Assembly (NCBI GenBank): GCA_005281725.1 | Contig: SSBO01000001.1 | Span: forward strand, 11,161,776-11,225,775 | Reading direction: 5' to 3' | Source of the DNA: Wuchereria bancrofti | Taxonomy: Eukaryota > Nematoda > Chromadorea > Rhabditida > Onchocercidae | Length of the DNA stretch: 64,000 bases | Part shown: positions 51,150-62,700 of the stretch, one piece after another | Layout: every line of letters starts with the position of its first letter | How positions within the stretch are numbered: position 1 is the first letter of the stretch | Program-made: the position numbers and the translations under genes | The notes under the pieces: generated by a model | The model's input: only the letters and a program-made list of their open reading frames with translations | Database searches by the model: none | Told to the model about the DNA's origin: nothing

Positions 51150-54100
51150 ATGTCATATAGAGAATTAAGAAGTTTGTTTTTTAATTTCTTATTAAATTAA
51201 TTTAATAAGGCTATTTAAGGTGAAAGAGGTAAAATGGCCTAATTGAAAGTTGGAAAATTGTACCATTCCTAATTTATTTGAAGTTTGTTTTAATACACAA
51301 TTTTGTATGTTATTTTATTTTATCGATGTGAAATCTTAAGTTAAATCAAAGTAAAATGTTAAGACTTTTTTTTAAAAAAGGAATATAATTGAATTCAAAT
51401 TCGAAATTAATTTTCTTTTCATTTTTTTTTTCTTTTCAAAATTAATTTTCTTTTCATTCTTTTCACTTTTCAATTTTTTGAGTGCTAATATTAACATTTG
51501 CTTAAATGAAATTAAAATAGCCCTAAATGAAATTAAAATATGAAATTAAAATAAAAAATAAAAAATTAAAAAAAATTAAAATATCTAAAATAGCTTTTAG
51601 ATATGGTGGAACAGTTACGGGTTCTTGGTTATCCGCGACTTGTTTCCATGGAAAATTTTCGAACACCAAATTTTAAATTAATCGCTGAAATATTGGAATG
51701 GTTAGTACATAGGTAAATTTTCTTGAAATTTCAATCAATTGTTTATTCCTATTGTTGTAAGTTATATACATTATCAACTTTCCTTGAGTAAAATAAAATT
51801 TAACATATAGAAAATATAAATTGGTATAAATTTTAAGATACAATTCATTTATATCTAATTGTTTCATTTAAAATTTTGAAGAATTTTTTACGAATTACAA
51901 TTGATTTAAAAGTTTCACAATCAGTAATGCATTCAATTCGATGTAATCAGTTTATCATTTATCATTCAGATACGATGCCCAAATTTCCATACCACTTGTG
52001 ATTGAAACAGAGCAAGAACGAGCATTTTTTATAAAATCAGCTACATTTTATATTCTTCAAAAAGCTCGAATTAAACTTAATCCCAAAAAATTATATATGG
52101 TAAAATTTTTCATATATTTAAATTTTAATTTAAAATAATTAGTAGCATATGTTCTGAATGATTTCCAAATTACACAATCGATCTAATGATTTCATTTATA
52201 CATTTTATATATTTATCTAAATATTACATTTTAGCACTTCTTTAACGAATAAAATTAAATATTGAAATTTTTCGTGTTAAGTGGAAGAAATGTTTGGAAG
52301 TGTAGAATGATATTAAGCATAATTGTTAATTAAAAATAACTTATGATTAATTTCATTAAGTTAAATTAAATTATAATTAAAGGCAGATGGACATGCAGTT
52401 CAAGAAATTGCTGTTGTTGTGCGAAATTTATATGAAATAACTCGTCATTCAAGTGATTTCGATCAAAATGCTACAATTAGTTCGATGAGAAATATTATAC
52501 TAAGCAAAATAAGTTTACTTTTTAATTTGTTACAAATAATTCTCTTACGTACACGTACGTCTCTATGAAAATATCTTGCATAGTTGTAACTATTAGCTAT
52601 AAAAGTGATAAATTTTTTCGATTTTTAACTGAAATATGCAATACTAGAAAAAATTGAAAAAGCAGTTTCAGAGCGAAGAGCTACAAAAATGTCAACAATT
52701 AGCATTACAAATTCCAAATCATGGTGCAACATTGTATGACCTATTAGCAAAAGAGGTCACAGCAAAGGTGAAATTTGATTTATTAGTGAAAAAACTTGTG
52801 TATTCTGAAAGTAAACTAGTAATATCTGTGTTTAAGTAATGATATAGTGGATTAGTCTGATTACTGTAGGATATGTATGACCTATTTGACCTATTTGATA
52901 TGACCTATTTTTAAAGGTTGAATTTTGCAGATTGAGCGAAATAAAGCGTTATCATTCTCATTAAGTTTATCAGACGGTGAAAAAGCAATTCTACAAGCTA
53001 TTCAAGCTATACAAGTACATTATTTATTTTTAAATTATTATTAGCAATTAAATTATTATTAACAATGAAACTTTTCATTGGTACATTTTTTCTTTTTTTA
53101 AGTTTCTTAAAACATTGACAAAATAAATATCAAAGATAGAAGTAAAAAATTATCTTTTTTTGTTCTGAACTACGTAACATTTGCATCTTTCATCTTCAAA
53201 ACTTAACTATTTTTACAATTTATTCCTTTTTTTTTTTTTTTAAATATAAATTTGTTATGCTATTATGACAAGCACATGTAAACACATAATTGGTAAAACA
53301 AAGAAATAGGATTGTCTTTCAAAAAAAAAAAAAAAAAGAAAATGGTTGTATAAAGTTTAAATATTAAACAAAAATGCGAATATATTGAAAAATATTCAAT
53401 AATTTGAATTGAAAAATTCATACAACTATTAATTTTGTATAGTTTTAAAGGAAGAATTAGCTATAATAAATCAAAATTTGCAAAATGTTAGTTCGGATGA
53501 AGCAGCATTGGATGCAAAAATTGAACGTCGAAAGAAGGAATATGAACAACAGCAAAAACGCTTAGCTAAATTACAGGTATTTCAATTTTTCAATATACAT
53601 ATAAAATGAAAATAGTTTATTTATTTGAAATTATTACCTTATTATTTATTTATTTACTTTTATTTATTTATTTGAAATTATTACCTTATTACTTATTTAT
53701 TTATCTTTTTTTATTTATTTGAAATTATTACCTTATTACTTATTTATTTTTATTTATTTATTTGAAGTTATTACCTTATTATTGTAAAGTTTATTTTATG
53801 AGAATTATTGATTGAAATTGAGAAATGAAAGCAAAAATGAGCAAAACTTGTATATATTTGTGTTTTTAACACAAGTAAACCTATTTAAGGATGAATATTT
53901 TTTTTTTTTATTTATTCATATGATTAATTTTCTTTGTTGCATTACTTTTTATAAATACTTAATTTAAAATTGCAAAAAAAAAAAAAGAGTAATATTTGCA
54001 GTCATTTCGTCCTCAATGTATGGATGAATACGAGAAATATGAAATGAAATTGAAACAACTATACGCTATTTATGTATCAAAATTTAGAAATGTATCATTT

Positions 54101-55030
54101 TTACAAGGATTACAGGTATGTGTGACAATTGAAAATCACTTTAACTTTCATTACGAAAAAAAAAAAATAAACAAATAAAATAAATATTTGTACGATATTA
54201 TCAATTTAAAATTTTTTTGCCTTTTTTTTTCACTTTAGATAAAATTATTAATAAATGAAAATTTTCTTAGAATGAATTTGATCGAGCAGAACATGAACGG
54301 AATGTAGAAGCTGAGCAAAATATGCGCAATATGGTAGAGCGCATGCGAGCACAAGAATTAATGCTTCGAGAAGCACAGTAAGAGATATTCAATTATTAAA
54401 TTCATTAAAATTTATTAATATAATTTTATAAGAAAAATTTAGATGAAGAAAAATATTTTTCAATAAATTTATAATTTTACTGAGAGAAATAAGTCAACGA
54501 TGAAATTGTTAATTATTGAATAGATTTGTGTAATTAATGAATTTTCAGGATGGCTGGATTAGATGAAGAAGCAAATTCAATAAAACCAAAAGTCAAAGGT
54601 CTTCAAAGCATATAATTTTGAAGCTAATCCTAAATTTCTACCTATGCAATTTAAATTAATTTTTCTAAAATATTCAAAATGATATGGGTTATTTTGTTTT
54701 CTTTCAAGGGTCGAAAGTATTTGGCAATATGATTGGGGCAGGAATTAGTGATAACGATGATGATGATGATGATAATGATGATGACGATCAAGAAAATGAT
54801 ATTTTTTATGGAGATGATGATGTTGATGATGACGGTGATAATATTCCATATCGCAATAAACTGGTTCTTTATTTTTTTTTGCAAATTTTCATCCAATTTT
54901 GTTTTCGTTTTTTTTTTCTGCTAATTATTTTAAACGAAAACTGATGAATATTTTTTAGAAGAAATCAGGATCAGAGCGAAATAATGGAAGTGTTAAGAAG
55001 TTGGATATTAGCAGCGAAGATGATTTTTGA
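51150..55030 (+). CDS. cluap1: Clusterin-associated protein 1 / IFT38 (DYF-3 orthologue)
   Basis: Exons: 51150-51171, 51601-51712, 51970-52099, 52383-~52516, ~52645-52767, 52931-53014, 53451-53576, 54002-54115, 54271-54377, 54549-54598, 54709-54863, 54959-55030 (TGA). The N-terminus [20 protein letters not shown], then [20 protein letters not shown] and [18 protein letters not shown], is the calponin-homology-like head of CLUAP1. A long coiled coil follows ([38 protein letters not shown]), then an aspartate-rich tail ending SSEDDF. About 390 residues, near the family length. IFT38 belongs to IFT-B2 and is needed to build sensory cilia. The junction between the fourth and fifth exons does not keep phase with any strong splice pair; a micro-exon or a base error is likely there. 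Confidence 0.92.
53625..53785. repeat. ~50-bp tandem repeat, three copies, in a CLUAP1 intron
   Basis: Units alternate TTATTTATTT runs with GAAATTATTACCTTATTA over 53,625-53,785. Non-coding. Confidence 0.8.
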
Positions 55031-57639
55031 GAAATGACATGAATGATCGATCAACTGATATTCATTTTATCTAATTCTTGAAAATTGTAACAAAAATTTA
55101 TTGATAATAATCTGATATGTTAAGAATTATGGGATGATATCGACAATTTCTTTTTTATATATTTTTAAAACAAATTAATTGCTTGATTTTTATTGAATAA
55201 GAGAAGTTCTTTGGTTTTTATTGAATAGCAAATATGTGACAGGTAAGATGTTAAGTAAAAAAAAAATAACTGATAAATAACTTTCTTATCAATTGCTGAG
55301 AAATTATAAGTGATTGTTAGAGGAATCTTTCTTAATTTTTTGCTTGAAATTGATATAGACGAATGTGTTGAGAAGAATTTTATTTCTCTAACAACCATGA
55401 TACATAGGTGTTACTGATAATTTTGTAGAATTTAAAAGCCTACGAATATGAGATGAAAAGGAAGAAATAAATTGATAAGAAATTTAAATAAAACATTTAA
55501 ATGAATGAAATTAAATGAGAGCGAAACATTGTAGTTTACTGGTACCAAACAATTAACTTAGATAAACAATTTAAATTCATATATAGTTGAAATATTAACT
55601 TAAACAAAACGTATGTTTACAGTGAGTAAAGGATTTTTCTGATTTTAACTCTTTTAATTTTTACTCTTTATCTAATAAAATATATAAATTAAAAGATTTT
55701 TATAGTAAAAGATTGAGTTTTAATTTTATAAAAATGATTTATTAAATTAGAAAACTTGTACAATATTTCGGTATTGCATGTAGATTTGATTTTTGAAAAA
55801 AAAAATGACTAATTTTCAACATGTTAAGCAGTACACATATTCCTTGTTAACAATTAAAATAATTTAAATAATATTTTAGATAATATGTTTAGCTATAACT
55901 AAAAAAAATGATTGTTTACACGGTATCATATATGGTTTCGAAACAGTTTGAAAAATTTTTTTTTTAAAATATTCAATTAAGAGAATCATTAGTCTTATGA
56001 ATTAATACAATTTTATTTCGACTTAGGGATGAATACAGTTTAATATAAATATTATTAAAATTTGGTTTTTTCGATTCCAATAATTGATATTTTTTTTTTT
56101 TTTTTTTGGAAAAGAATTGAAACAACAAAAATTTTTGTAGGCAAAGAAGTATAGAATTGAAGCTAAAAATAATTATCAACATTATCGATTCATAGTTCAT
56201 TATTAAGTCATTTTGTAATTTGGGTTGAAAAATATTGGAACAAAAAGAGGTCATCATCTCATTTCGATACAGCTCTTCAACTTAAATGTAATTTATCGTA
56301 AATGCATGATGATTTGTCAATTTTCTAAAATAGAATATGTTCGGTTCAGAAATTGTTCTAACTTATTTATTAATGTTAATTTGATATTTTATATTCTAAT
56401 GAATTGTTACAGCTAGTACAATATATTCAATTGACTATTTTAATTTTAGAAATAACCGCAGCTGATAAGTTCTACAGAAAACTTTTTTTTTTTTTTTTTC
56501 ATTGCTATAAAATATTCATGAGAGAATTGTATCGAATATTTAATCCAGTTTGAATGATAAAAAGATAAAACAATATATTTCATTTCTCGTTTTCTCAAAA
56601 GTTTTATTAAATGAGCTCTCTTTCTAGATTGAATAATTTAAAACAATTTTGATAATTTTTTTTTTTTTTTTTTTTAATACTGAAAGATTGTCAAATGTTT
56701 AATGAAATTTACCATTCGAAAATATCAACTGTTATCAGTTGGTATTTCATGCACGATAGTAATAAGAAGCAAATGAGAAAGAGAAAGTTAACATGTTAAA
56801 ATATTAAAATTGTGAGATTAAATTTAATTAATTATTAATAATTAAAAAATAACTCATTGCTTTTGAATAATTCAATAAATATAAAATTAAATGAATTTTC
56901 CATAGTAACATTAATTTATACTACAAGAAGTGCCTAATTAAAATAAAATGGCCTTAATTATCAATGAACACTTTTCTTTATAACATAAAATAAATGAAAA
57001 ACGTTACAATGACCGCTTCTCTTCTCTTACTTCGTCCTTTTTCTTTTTTTTTTTCCTTTCTTTCTTTCTTCTTTGAATGATTATCGTTTTTTTTTTTTCA
57101 TTGAATGCTCCACATTTTTCTTTGCATTCCCATCCATTTCAATCCTATCTTTTTTTTTTTTCTTTAAATTCCAAATTTTGCGAAATAGTTATTCATCGAA
57201 ATTATGACATCTTTTCTTCATAAATGATAGACTGAATTTTGTGATATTTTCAAAATTTAATATAAATAGAGTAAGTGAATAAGTAGATTTAAAGTGTTAA
57301 ATAATTTTAATTTCAATCAAAATTAGAATAAAATTTTTGAAAACATTATCCCTCAATCGATTTACACATAACTTAGCCTTCAGGCCGTGCCAGCAGTGTG
57401 TTGTGTTGTAGTGAAATGTGGCCCACACTTCTTAGTAAGTTGAGTTTCTGAGTTCGTTTGGCGAATTTAGTTGGTAATGAAAGAGGAGAAATAGTTTATA
57501 TTTTTGAATAATGATAGAAAGTAAAGGTCACGTGACAGGTTAAGTTAATATGACCTGCTACGTGTTAAGTTAATAATGACCTACAAAAAGGAGGGAGAAA
57601 GAAAAAGAGGCATCAGGCAAATATGTTTATTTGATATAA
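55031..57639. other. AT-rich intergenic region, CLUAP1 to ACOT13
   Basis: No exon chain supported. Long T-runs lie at ~56,091-56,108, 56,483-56,500 and 56,658-56,676. The last 250 bases are richer in G/C and contain the CLEAR-type site listed next. Confidence 0.5.
57528..57537. promoter_or_regulatory. CLEAR-type E-box palindrome upstream of ACOT13
   Basis: GTCACGTGAC, the TFEB/HLH-30 family consensus, 102 bases before the ACOT13 start. It is followed by a partial duplication (GTTAAGTTAATA...TGACCT twice, 57,539-57,588). Function is inferred from the motif only. Confidence 0.5.
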
Positions 57640-58987
57640 ATGGAATGTGTACAGGAAAAAATTGTTGATGTAATGGCTACCGACGGTTACGGTAACAGTG
57701 GAATGGTCACTTCAGAAGGAAACGATTATTTGGCTTATTTGAATAAAACTATCAATAATATCCGTTGTGCTAATGATTTTAATCGTGTTGCTCGTAAGGT
57801 TAACTTTTTTTTTCGTTAGTTAATTAATTCGATATTAAATGCTATTTTAACATTTTTAAACTATAATTTTGGCTATAAATAATAAACTTGTAACGGTACT
57901 ACAACTCTTTTTTGATCATAATTTTGGTATAAATCATTGGTAATATGTAAAAAGTAGTATATTGAATATTTATCGAAAATAATCATTAACATTCTTCTCT
58001 TCTTTTTGTTGTTTTAGAAATTATACAGATAAAAAGTAGTATATTAGATGTTGATATAACCTTTAAAAAAGCCTTAAAATTAGCAGTAAAAATCATCCAC
58101 TATTCTTTGCTACTGAATTTAATTGATAAATTATTTGCCATCCTAATTCATTCAATCATTGTAATTACTAATAAGTAATTAGATGTTGTTACGTACGTAA
58201 TGATAGCTAATTACAGATACGTGCAGTATCGGCGTCAGCTGATCGAATTGTCGTAGAAATGGTAGTGGAAGAGGAGCACGTTAACAGTAAAAAAACCTTA
58301 CACGGAGGTCAAACTGCAGCACTGGTGGATATGACAACCGCACGAGCAGTTGGAATGACTGTACGAGACAAAGTTATGGTCTCCGTTGAGCTTTCTGTCA
58401 GGTAGGTGCACTTTTCACTTTTTTATGGAATGTTTCAAATTTCTATTCCCTTATATTAAAGACAAGACTGGTTTGTTAAAATAACTACTAATAACGACCT
58501 GCATAATATACTTATGAGTTTTAATGAAATTTAAGTGTGTGTGTTGGATAGTTGTGTACTTGTACACTTTATTTATATATTTATGCATGAAAAGGTCCTG
58601 TAATTTCCAGAGTTGTCAAAATATAACATATTCGTGAACAGTCACTCGAGATCGAAGTTTGTTACACATCAATGTCTTGTTAGACTCCGTTATGCAAGCA
58701 AAAGTCTCATTTCAAGATTTATAGAGTCGGTGATAACATTTTAAAATATCATGTACCCATATCATCAAATGATGCATGTTGTTTTTTTCAGTTATTTGTT
58801 ACCGGTGAAACTTGGTGAAACGATCGAAATCGAGGCAAAAGTGTTGAAAATTGGTCGAAATATTGCTTTCACAGAAGCTGAATTTCGAAGAAAAGATGAT
58901 GGTCGAATTGTTGCTAAAGGAAAACATACCATAGCTTTCGTTCCCAAACCACCGACCACAAATGGCGATCCATTCGAGCAATTTTGA
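57640..58987 (+). CDS. acot13: Acyl-CoA thioesterase 13-like (THEM2) hotdog-fold enzyme
   Basis: Exons 57640-57798, 58217-58401 and 58792-58987 join in frame to 179 residues, or 168 if translation begins at the in-frame ATG at 57,673. The hotdog signature KTLHGGQTAALVDMTTARAV carries the HGG motif and, on the long helix, the catalytic Asp position of the PaaI/ACOT13 family. The C-terminal strand block (PVKLGETIEIEAKVLKIGR, then IAFTEAEFRRKDDGRIVAKG and KHTIAFV) is typical. ACOT13 is a tetrameric mitochondria-associated thioesterase that hydrolyses medium- and long-chain acyl-CoA. The N-terminus is ~35 residues longer than in human ACOT13 (140 aa) and has no clear presequence. An upstream ATG at 57,415 with a GTAAGT donor cannot be joined in frame. 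Converges on HSP10. Confidence 0.88.
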
Positions 58988-60115
58988 TATCTACATATTT
59001 CAATGTAAGCGATTTCCGTTCTTTATCATCTCAAAAATTATATATAACTATCATGATATCTGTCGTTTAAATCCAAAGCACATTTTCGCTTCGTAGGTAA
59101 TTATTCCGTTTCTTGATATTCAAAAGTATATTTGGTAATCAAAAGAGAAAAAAAAAATAGAACGAGAAGATGAATAGACTTTGCATGCGGAATAGTACAA
59201 AAGTAGTTTAATTGGGTAAAACAAGTTATTTGCTCGTGAGAAACCGGTTCTGAAGTAATTTATTCCATTTACTGAACTTATGTTGTATTATTCAATGGAA
59301 AATGGTTTTAGTGTTCAGTAGGACTTTTGTACTTGTGTATCAACATTTGTGTTCGTGTACAGTAATTATGTTACTATTCACTGTGGTCGTGTACGCCTGT
59401 AACGCTTTCTGAGTGAAGATGTCCTTCTAGAAATTCTAAATTCAGGAATTCATCTCACATAAACCAAGTCGCCGAAATTCCCGCTGGCTAGAGGGGATGA
59501 AATGGTGTTAGCATTGCCGCCCTTGAAAATGATGTTTTTGATGGCTCAGGTGTCTGTACCTTGATTTCAGTTCGAGTTTCTCGGCTGCATTTTAGTAGTA
59601 CAGATCCTTTGGAAAAACGAAACAGCGATGTTGTGACATCTTCATTCAAACTCCAAGGTATGGCTATCAGTCACTCTCGCATGGTGATGACATATTATCT
59701 CCTTGGACTTTATAATTTATTTAAATGCAATCATTTAACATTTGAAAATGTAATCACTTAACATTTTTAAAATTGATGTCAATTCAAGATGTCAGCATTT
59801 AAATGTTTATTCGGAAATGAATTCAACAAAAACAGTGATAATAAAGTAACATAAGGCTACAGAGACATGGACTACAAGGAACAAGACCACCCGAACGTTT
59901 GTTCATCAACGATACTCATCTCTCCAATGATTTCCTACTATGCAGATATCTTGAATCTTCGCACAAGCATTCAAATGGGTATTTAAGATCATGGTCCAGA
60001 AATTCTCAAGTTAAATATCATACAGTTGAAATGAGCTCATTTTATGGGAGAAATATGGATCGTTAAAAATATAAAAATAACATATTAGTCTCACATTCAT
60101 AACGCATGTCGATAT
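58988..60115. other. Convergent intergenic region, ACOT13 / HSP10
   Basis: Less AT-rich than most intergenic DNA here. Contains a near heat-shock element (TTCTAGAAATTC, 59426-59437) with wrong spacing for a third unit. No gene supported. Confidence 0.45.
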
Positions 60116-60971
60116 TTACTGGTCAAATTTTCCGAGAATGTCCGCCTCTCGAAATATGTGATATTCCTTTTCGTCAACAACAACCTTTGTGCCGCCATAT
60201 TCAGGAAGCAAAACATGGTCTCCTGCCTATAATAGGGCTGCTTTTTGCATCACAAAATCCCAAATGCGGCATAATAATACAAAATAACGAACAAATTTTC
60301 ATCACAAAAACGAACAATTACTGTTTCGAATAAAAAATATCAGGAACAGATTTTAGTAACTCTAGCACTCTGGCATACGGCACAACTTCCTCATTTAATG
60401 GATTCTCTTCAAGCTTAGTTTTGAAAAGAGAAGTAATGATAGCACACTTATTACCTGAACAGCCATCGGAAGCAAATTTCCCTTACTATCACGTCCACCA
60501 GGTCCAGTAGAAATTACTGTTGCTTCCAGAACTTTTCCTTGTGCTTTGTCTGGAATCATAATTCCACCTTTGGTTTTCGTCTCTGCTGCAAACCGTTCTA
60601 CCAGTACTCTGTCTGATAGTGGTTTGAATGCTTTGATTAAATCACCGAGCTAAAAATATTAGTTTCAGAAAAAAACTCAAAATGAACAATTTTTTAACCC
60701 TTGCACAATCCGTTAATCGTTTTCCTTTCTTCACTTTGTTCCCATAACGCATGCGTGATAACTTTTAGTAAACTGATAACTAGTGTGTGAAGAGTATCTT
60801 CTCCGTGTATAATTTTGTAGAAAATGATGAAATATTATTTAAACACACCAAATATTTAAACTTCATTTTACATTGATACATTTTACATTGTTTAGAAACT
60901 TATTAACTAATTTTGCACTAAGCAAAAAGAAACAAACTTACAGCTTTCCTTGCTACTGACATCGATGCCAT
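60116..60971 (-). CDS. hsp10: Mitochondrial 10-kDa chaperonin (HSP10/Cpn10)
   Basis: Three minus-strand exons (60942-60971, 60455-60649, 60116-60226) join in frame to 111 residues, starting [20 protein letters not shown]. Domain landmarks: [11 protein letters not shown], the mobile loop [16 protein letters not shown] that docks on HSP60, the roof loop region [26 protein letters not shown] and the C-terminal READILGKF. Length and motifs match the family. It caps the HSP60 ring in the mitochondrial matrix; the N-terminus acts as an uncleaved targeting signal in other animals. An AATTGCAG acceptor lies 16 bases before the ATG, a probable spliced-leader site. It is divergent from HSP60, the arrangement also seen in mammals. 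Confidence 0.96.
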
Positions 60972-61165
60972 TATTAAATTCTCTTTTCTGCAATTAACAA
61001 ATACCATTAACAGTGATCGCAATTACTATATACCAGTAAAGGATTTGATCTATTTTCCATTCAACAAACAGACAAATAATCAAAATCACAATTTTTCCTT
61101 TTTTTGCCTAACATGTAAGTGTGATTTATTTTAAAGAGAAATATAATGAAGAAAGTGAGTAGATT

Positions 61166-61375
61166 AACCTAGAATGATTAAAACATGTTGACCTGGAATG
61201 ATTAAAACAGGCTAACCTAGAATGATTAAAACAGGCTAACCTAGAATGATTAAAACAGGTTAACTTACAATGATTAAAACAAGTTAGCCTAGAATGATAA
61301 AACAAATTAACCTAGAATGATTAAAACAGGTTAACCTAGACCGATTAAAACAAGTTAACTTTGAATGATTAAATG
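61166..61375. repeat. 24-bp minisatellite, about nine copies
   Basis: Degenerate tandem units of the form TTAACCTAGAATGATTAAAA plus CAGG/CAAG. Mostly exact 24-base spacing, with one shortened unit near 61,300. The units are contiguous, with no unique spacers. Confidence 0.9.
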
Positions 61376-61638
61376 ACCATCTATCATATCTTCCAACGCT
61401 TATGTGGTAAAAGTATGGAATAAAGAATATTTTAGACATATAAGAGCCTATACATATTACTATCACGTATCACGTTGTAAAATGACGTTGTCAAAGCGTA
61501 GTCTGACGTAAAAATACTACCAAATTATGCCTAAATATTTAATTCAATGTTCTCTCTTCAACAAGTCACACGAACTGAACACAGACGGATGAATAGTTAG
61601 ACAGACAGATCATACAGAAGGAGAAATGATACAACAAT

Positions 61639-61653
61639 GGAACATTCCAGAAA
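61639..61653. promoter_or_regulatory. Heat-shock element (three units)
   Basis: GGAACATTCCAGAAA, i.e. GAAnnTTCnnGAA with exact spacing, the trimeric HSF consensus. 668 bases upstream of the HSP10 ATG and 1,048 upstream of HSP60. Confidence 0.75.
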
Positions 61654-61790
61654 ACTCGTGAAACAAACAGAGTAATGTGGAGAGAAATTTAAATATGAGC
61701 TAGACGTGAGACAGGCGGAGACATCGAGAGAGAGAAAGGGAGAAAAGAGAAGGAAAGAAAAGAAAGTGAATGAGGGGTGTAGGATGAATT

Positions 61791-61805
61791 CTTCTAGAAC
61801 ATTCT
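61791..61805. promoter_or_regulatory. Heat-shock element (three units)
   Basis: CTTCTAGAACATTCT, i.e. TTCnnGAAnnTTC with exact spacing. A further TTC overlaps on its left (GAATTCTTC). Lies 138 bases right of the first element. Confidence 0.78.
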
Positions 61806-62700
61806 GTCCTGTGTGTGTCTCTTTTCATCTTATGCTGCTGCTGCTGCTGCTGCTTCACTTCACAACGAATCTGTTAAGATGGCATAGCCTAAAGTTGATG
61901 TTACGATTTTATGGCAAATTTTAGTCTATCTTTATTCTCTAACAGAGATATTAATTTGGTGTAAAACGATAATTAGTAAATTTTTATTTCGCTTTAATAA
62001 GTTTTCTTAATTTCTTATCAATTAGCTAATTATAATATGATTATAATTGAGAAAAAATATTTTAGATTATGTGAATGATAAGCAAAATATTTTTGGTTTA
62101 TAAACATGTGAATTAATGTTTATATTTATATACATGTGAATTAATGTTTATGCAATTTTCATTTTAGGATTGAAAAAAAAAAAAGAAAGAATAAGTTTTA
62201 GGCTTTAGTTATTTATCATATAAATGTTACAAGAAGTATCACTTGAAATAGAGTATAATTAGCAAAGAGATTTGCAGAAACAATGAGCGAGCTTTTAAAT
62301 ATATTTGTCTATTGCATTCTGTTCACTGCTATCTATCGTAAGGCAGTTATCCTAAAATATAGAGCTAGAGATCATGTTGAGCATTTCTTTCTATGGATAA
62401 TTTACCTTTATCGATTGTTTAGTTTACAAATAGGGTCAAGGTTTTTCGCTAGCTAATACACTTCTAAAGTAGGGTCAAAATGTTCGTAAGATTGTGAGCT
62501 TCCTGGGTGGTAAGTTGGAGTGATGAGAGTGCAGATTCGATTCCCAGAATTGAAATGTTAAATGGTTGTGATATCTCTAAGTGACTATATTATTGTGATG
62601 AGATCGTTATGTGAGTCGTACTTTATTTATACGTAGTGCTTTCTTACTTTTATCGAATGGTTAATTTATAGCCTTGTTAATCCACAGAGCTGAGACGAAA

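Larger units (their letters stand above)
60972..62700. promoter_or_regulatory. Divergent hsp10-hsp60 promoter region
   Basis: 1.73 kb between the two start codons. It holds a 24-bp minisatellite (61,166-61,375), two perfect three-unit heat-shock elements (61,639-61,653 and 61,791-61,805), a CTG run (61,836-61,853), and a CCACAG acceptor ending at 62,687, 13 bases before the HSP60 ATG. No coding exon is supported inside it. Confidence 0.7.

Noticed and set aside
57415..57433. Upstream ATG with a GTAAGT donor as a first ACOT13 exon
   Set aside because: Joining it to the next coding exon shifts the frame to an early stop.
59426..59437. Additional heat-shock element downstream of ACOT13
   Set aside because: Only two units have correct spacing; the third is off by one base.
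59500..59600. Possible box C/D snoRNA (GATGAAA, TGATG and CTGA motifs)
   Set aside because: Boxes are not correctly spaced and no terminal stem forms.
61166..61375. CRISPR-like array
   Set aside because: Repeats are contiguous and degenerate, without unique spacers, in a eukaryotic promoter region.
62507..62544. tRNA-like A-box and B-box (GATTCGATTCCC)
   Set aside because: Spacing between boxes is too short and no acceptor or anticodon stem can be folded.
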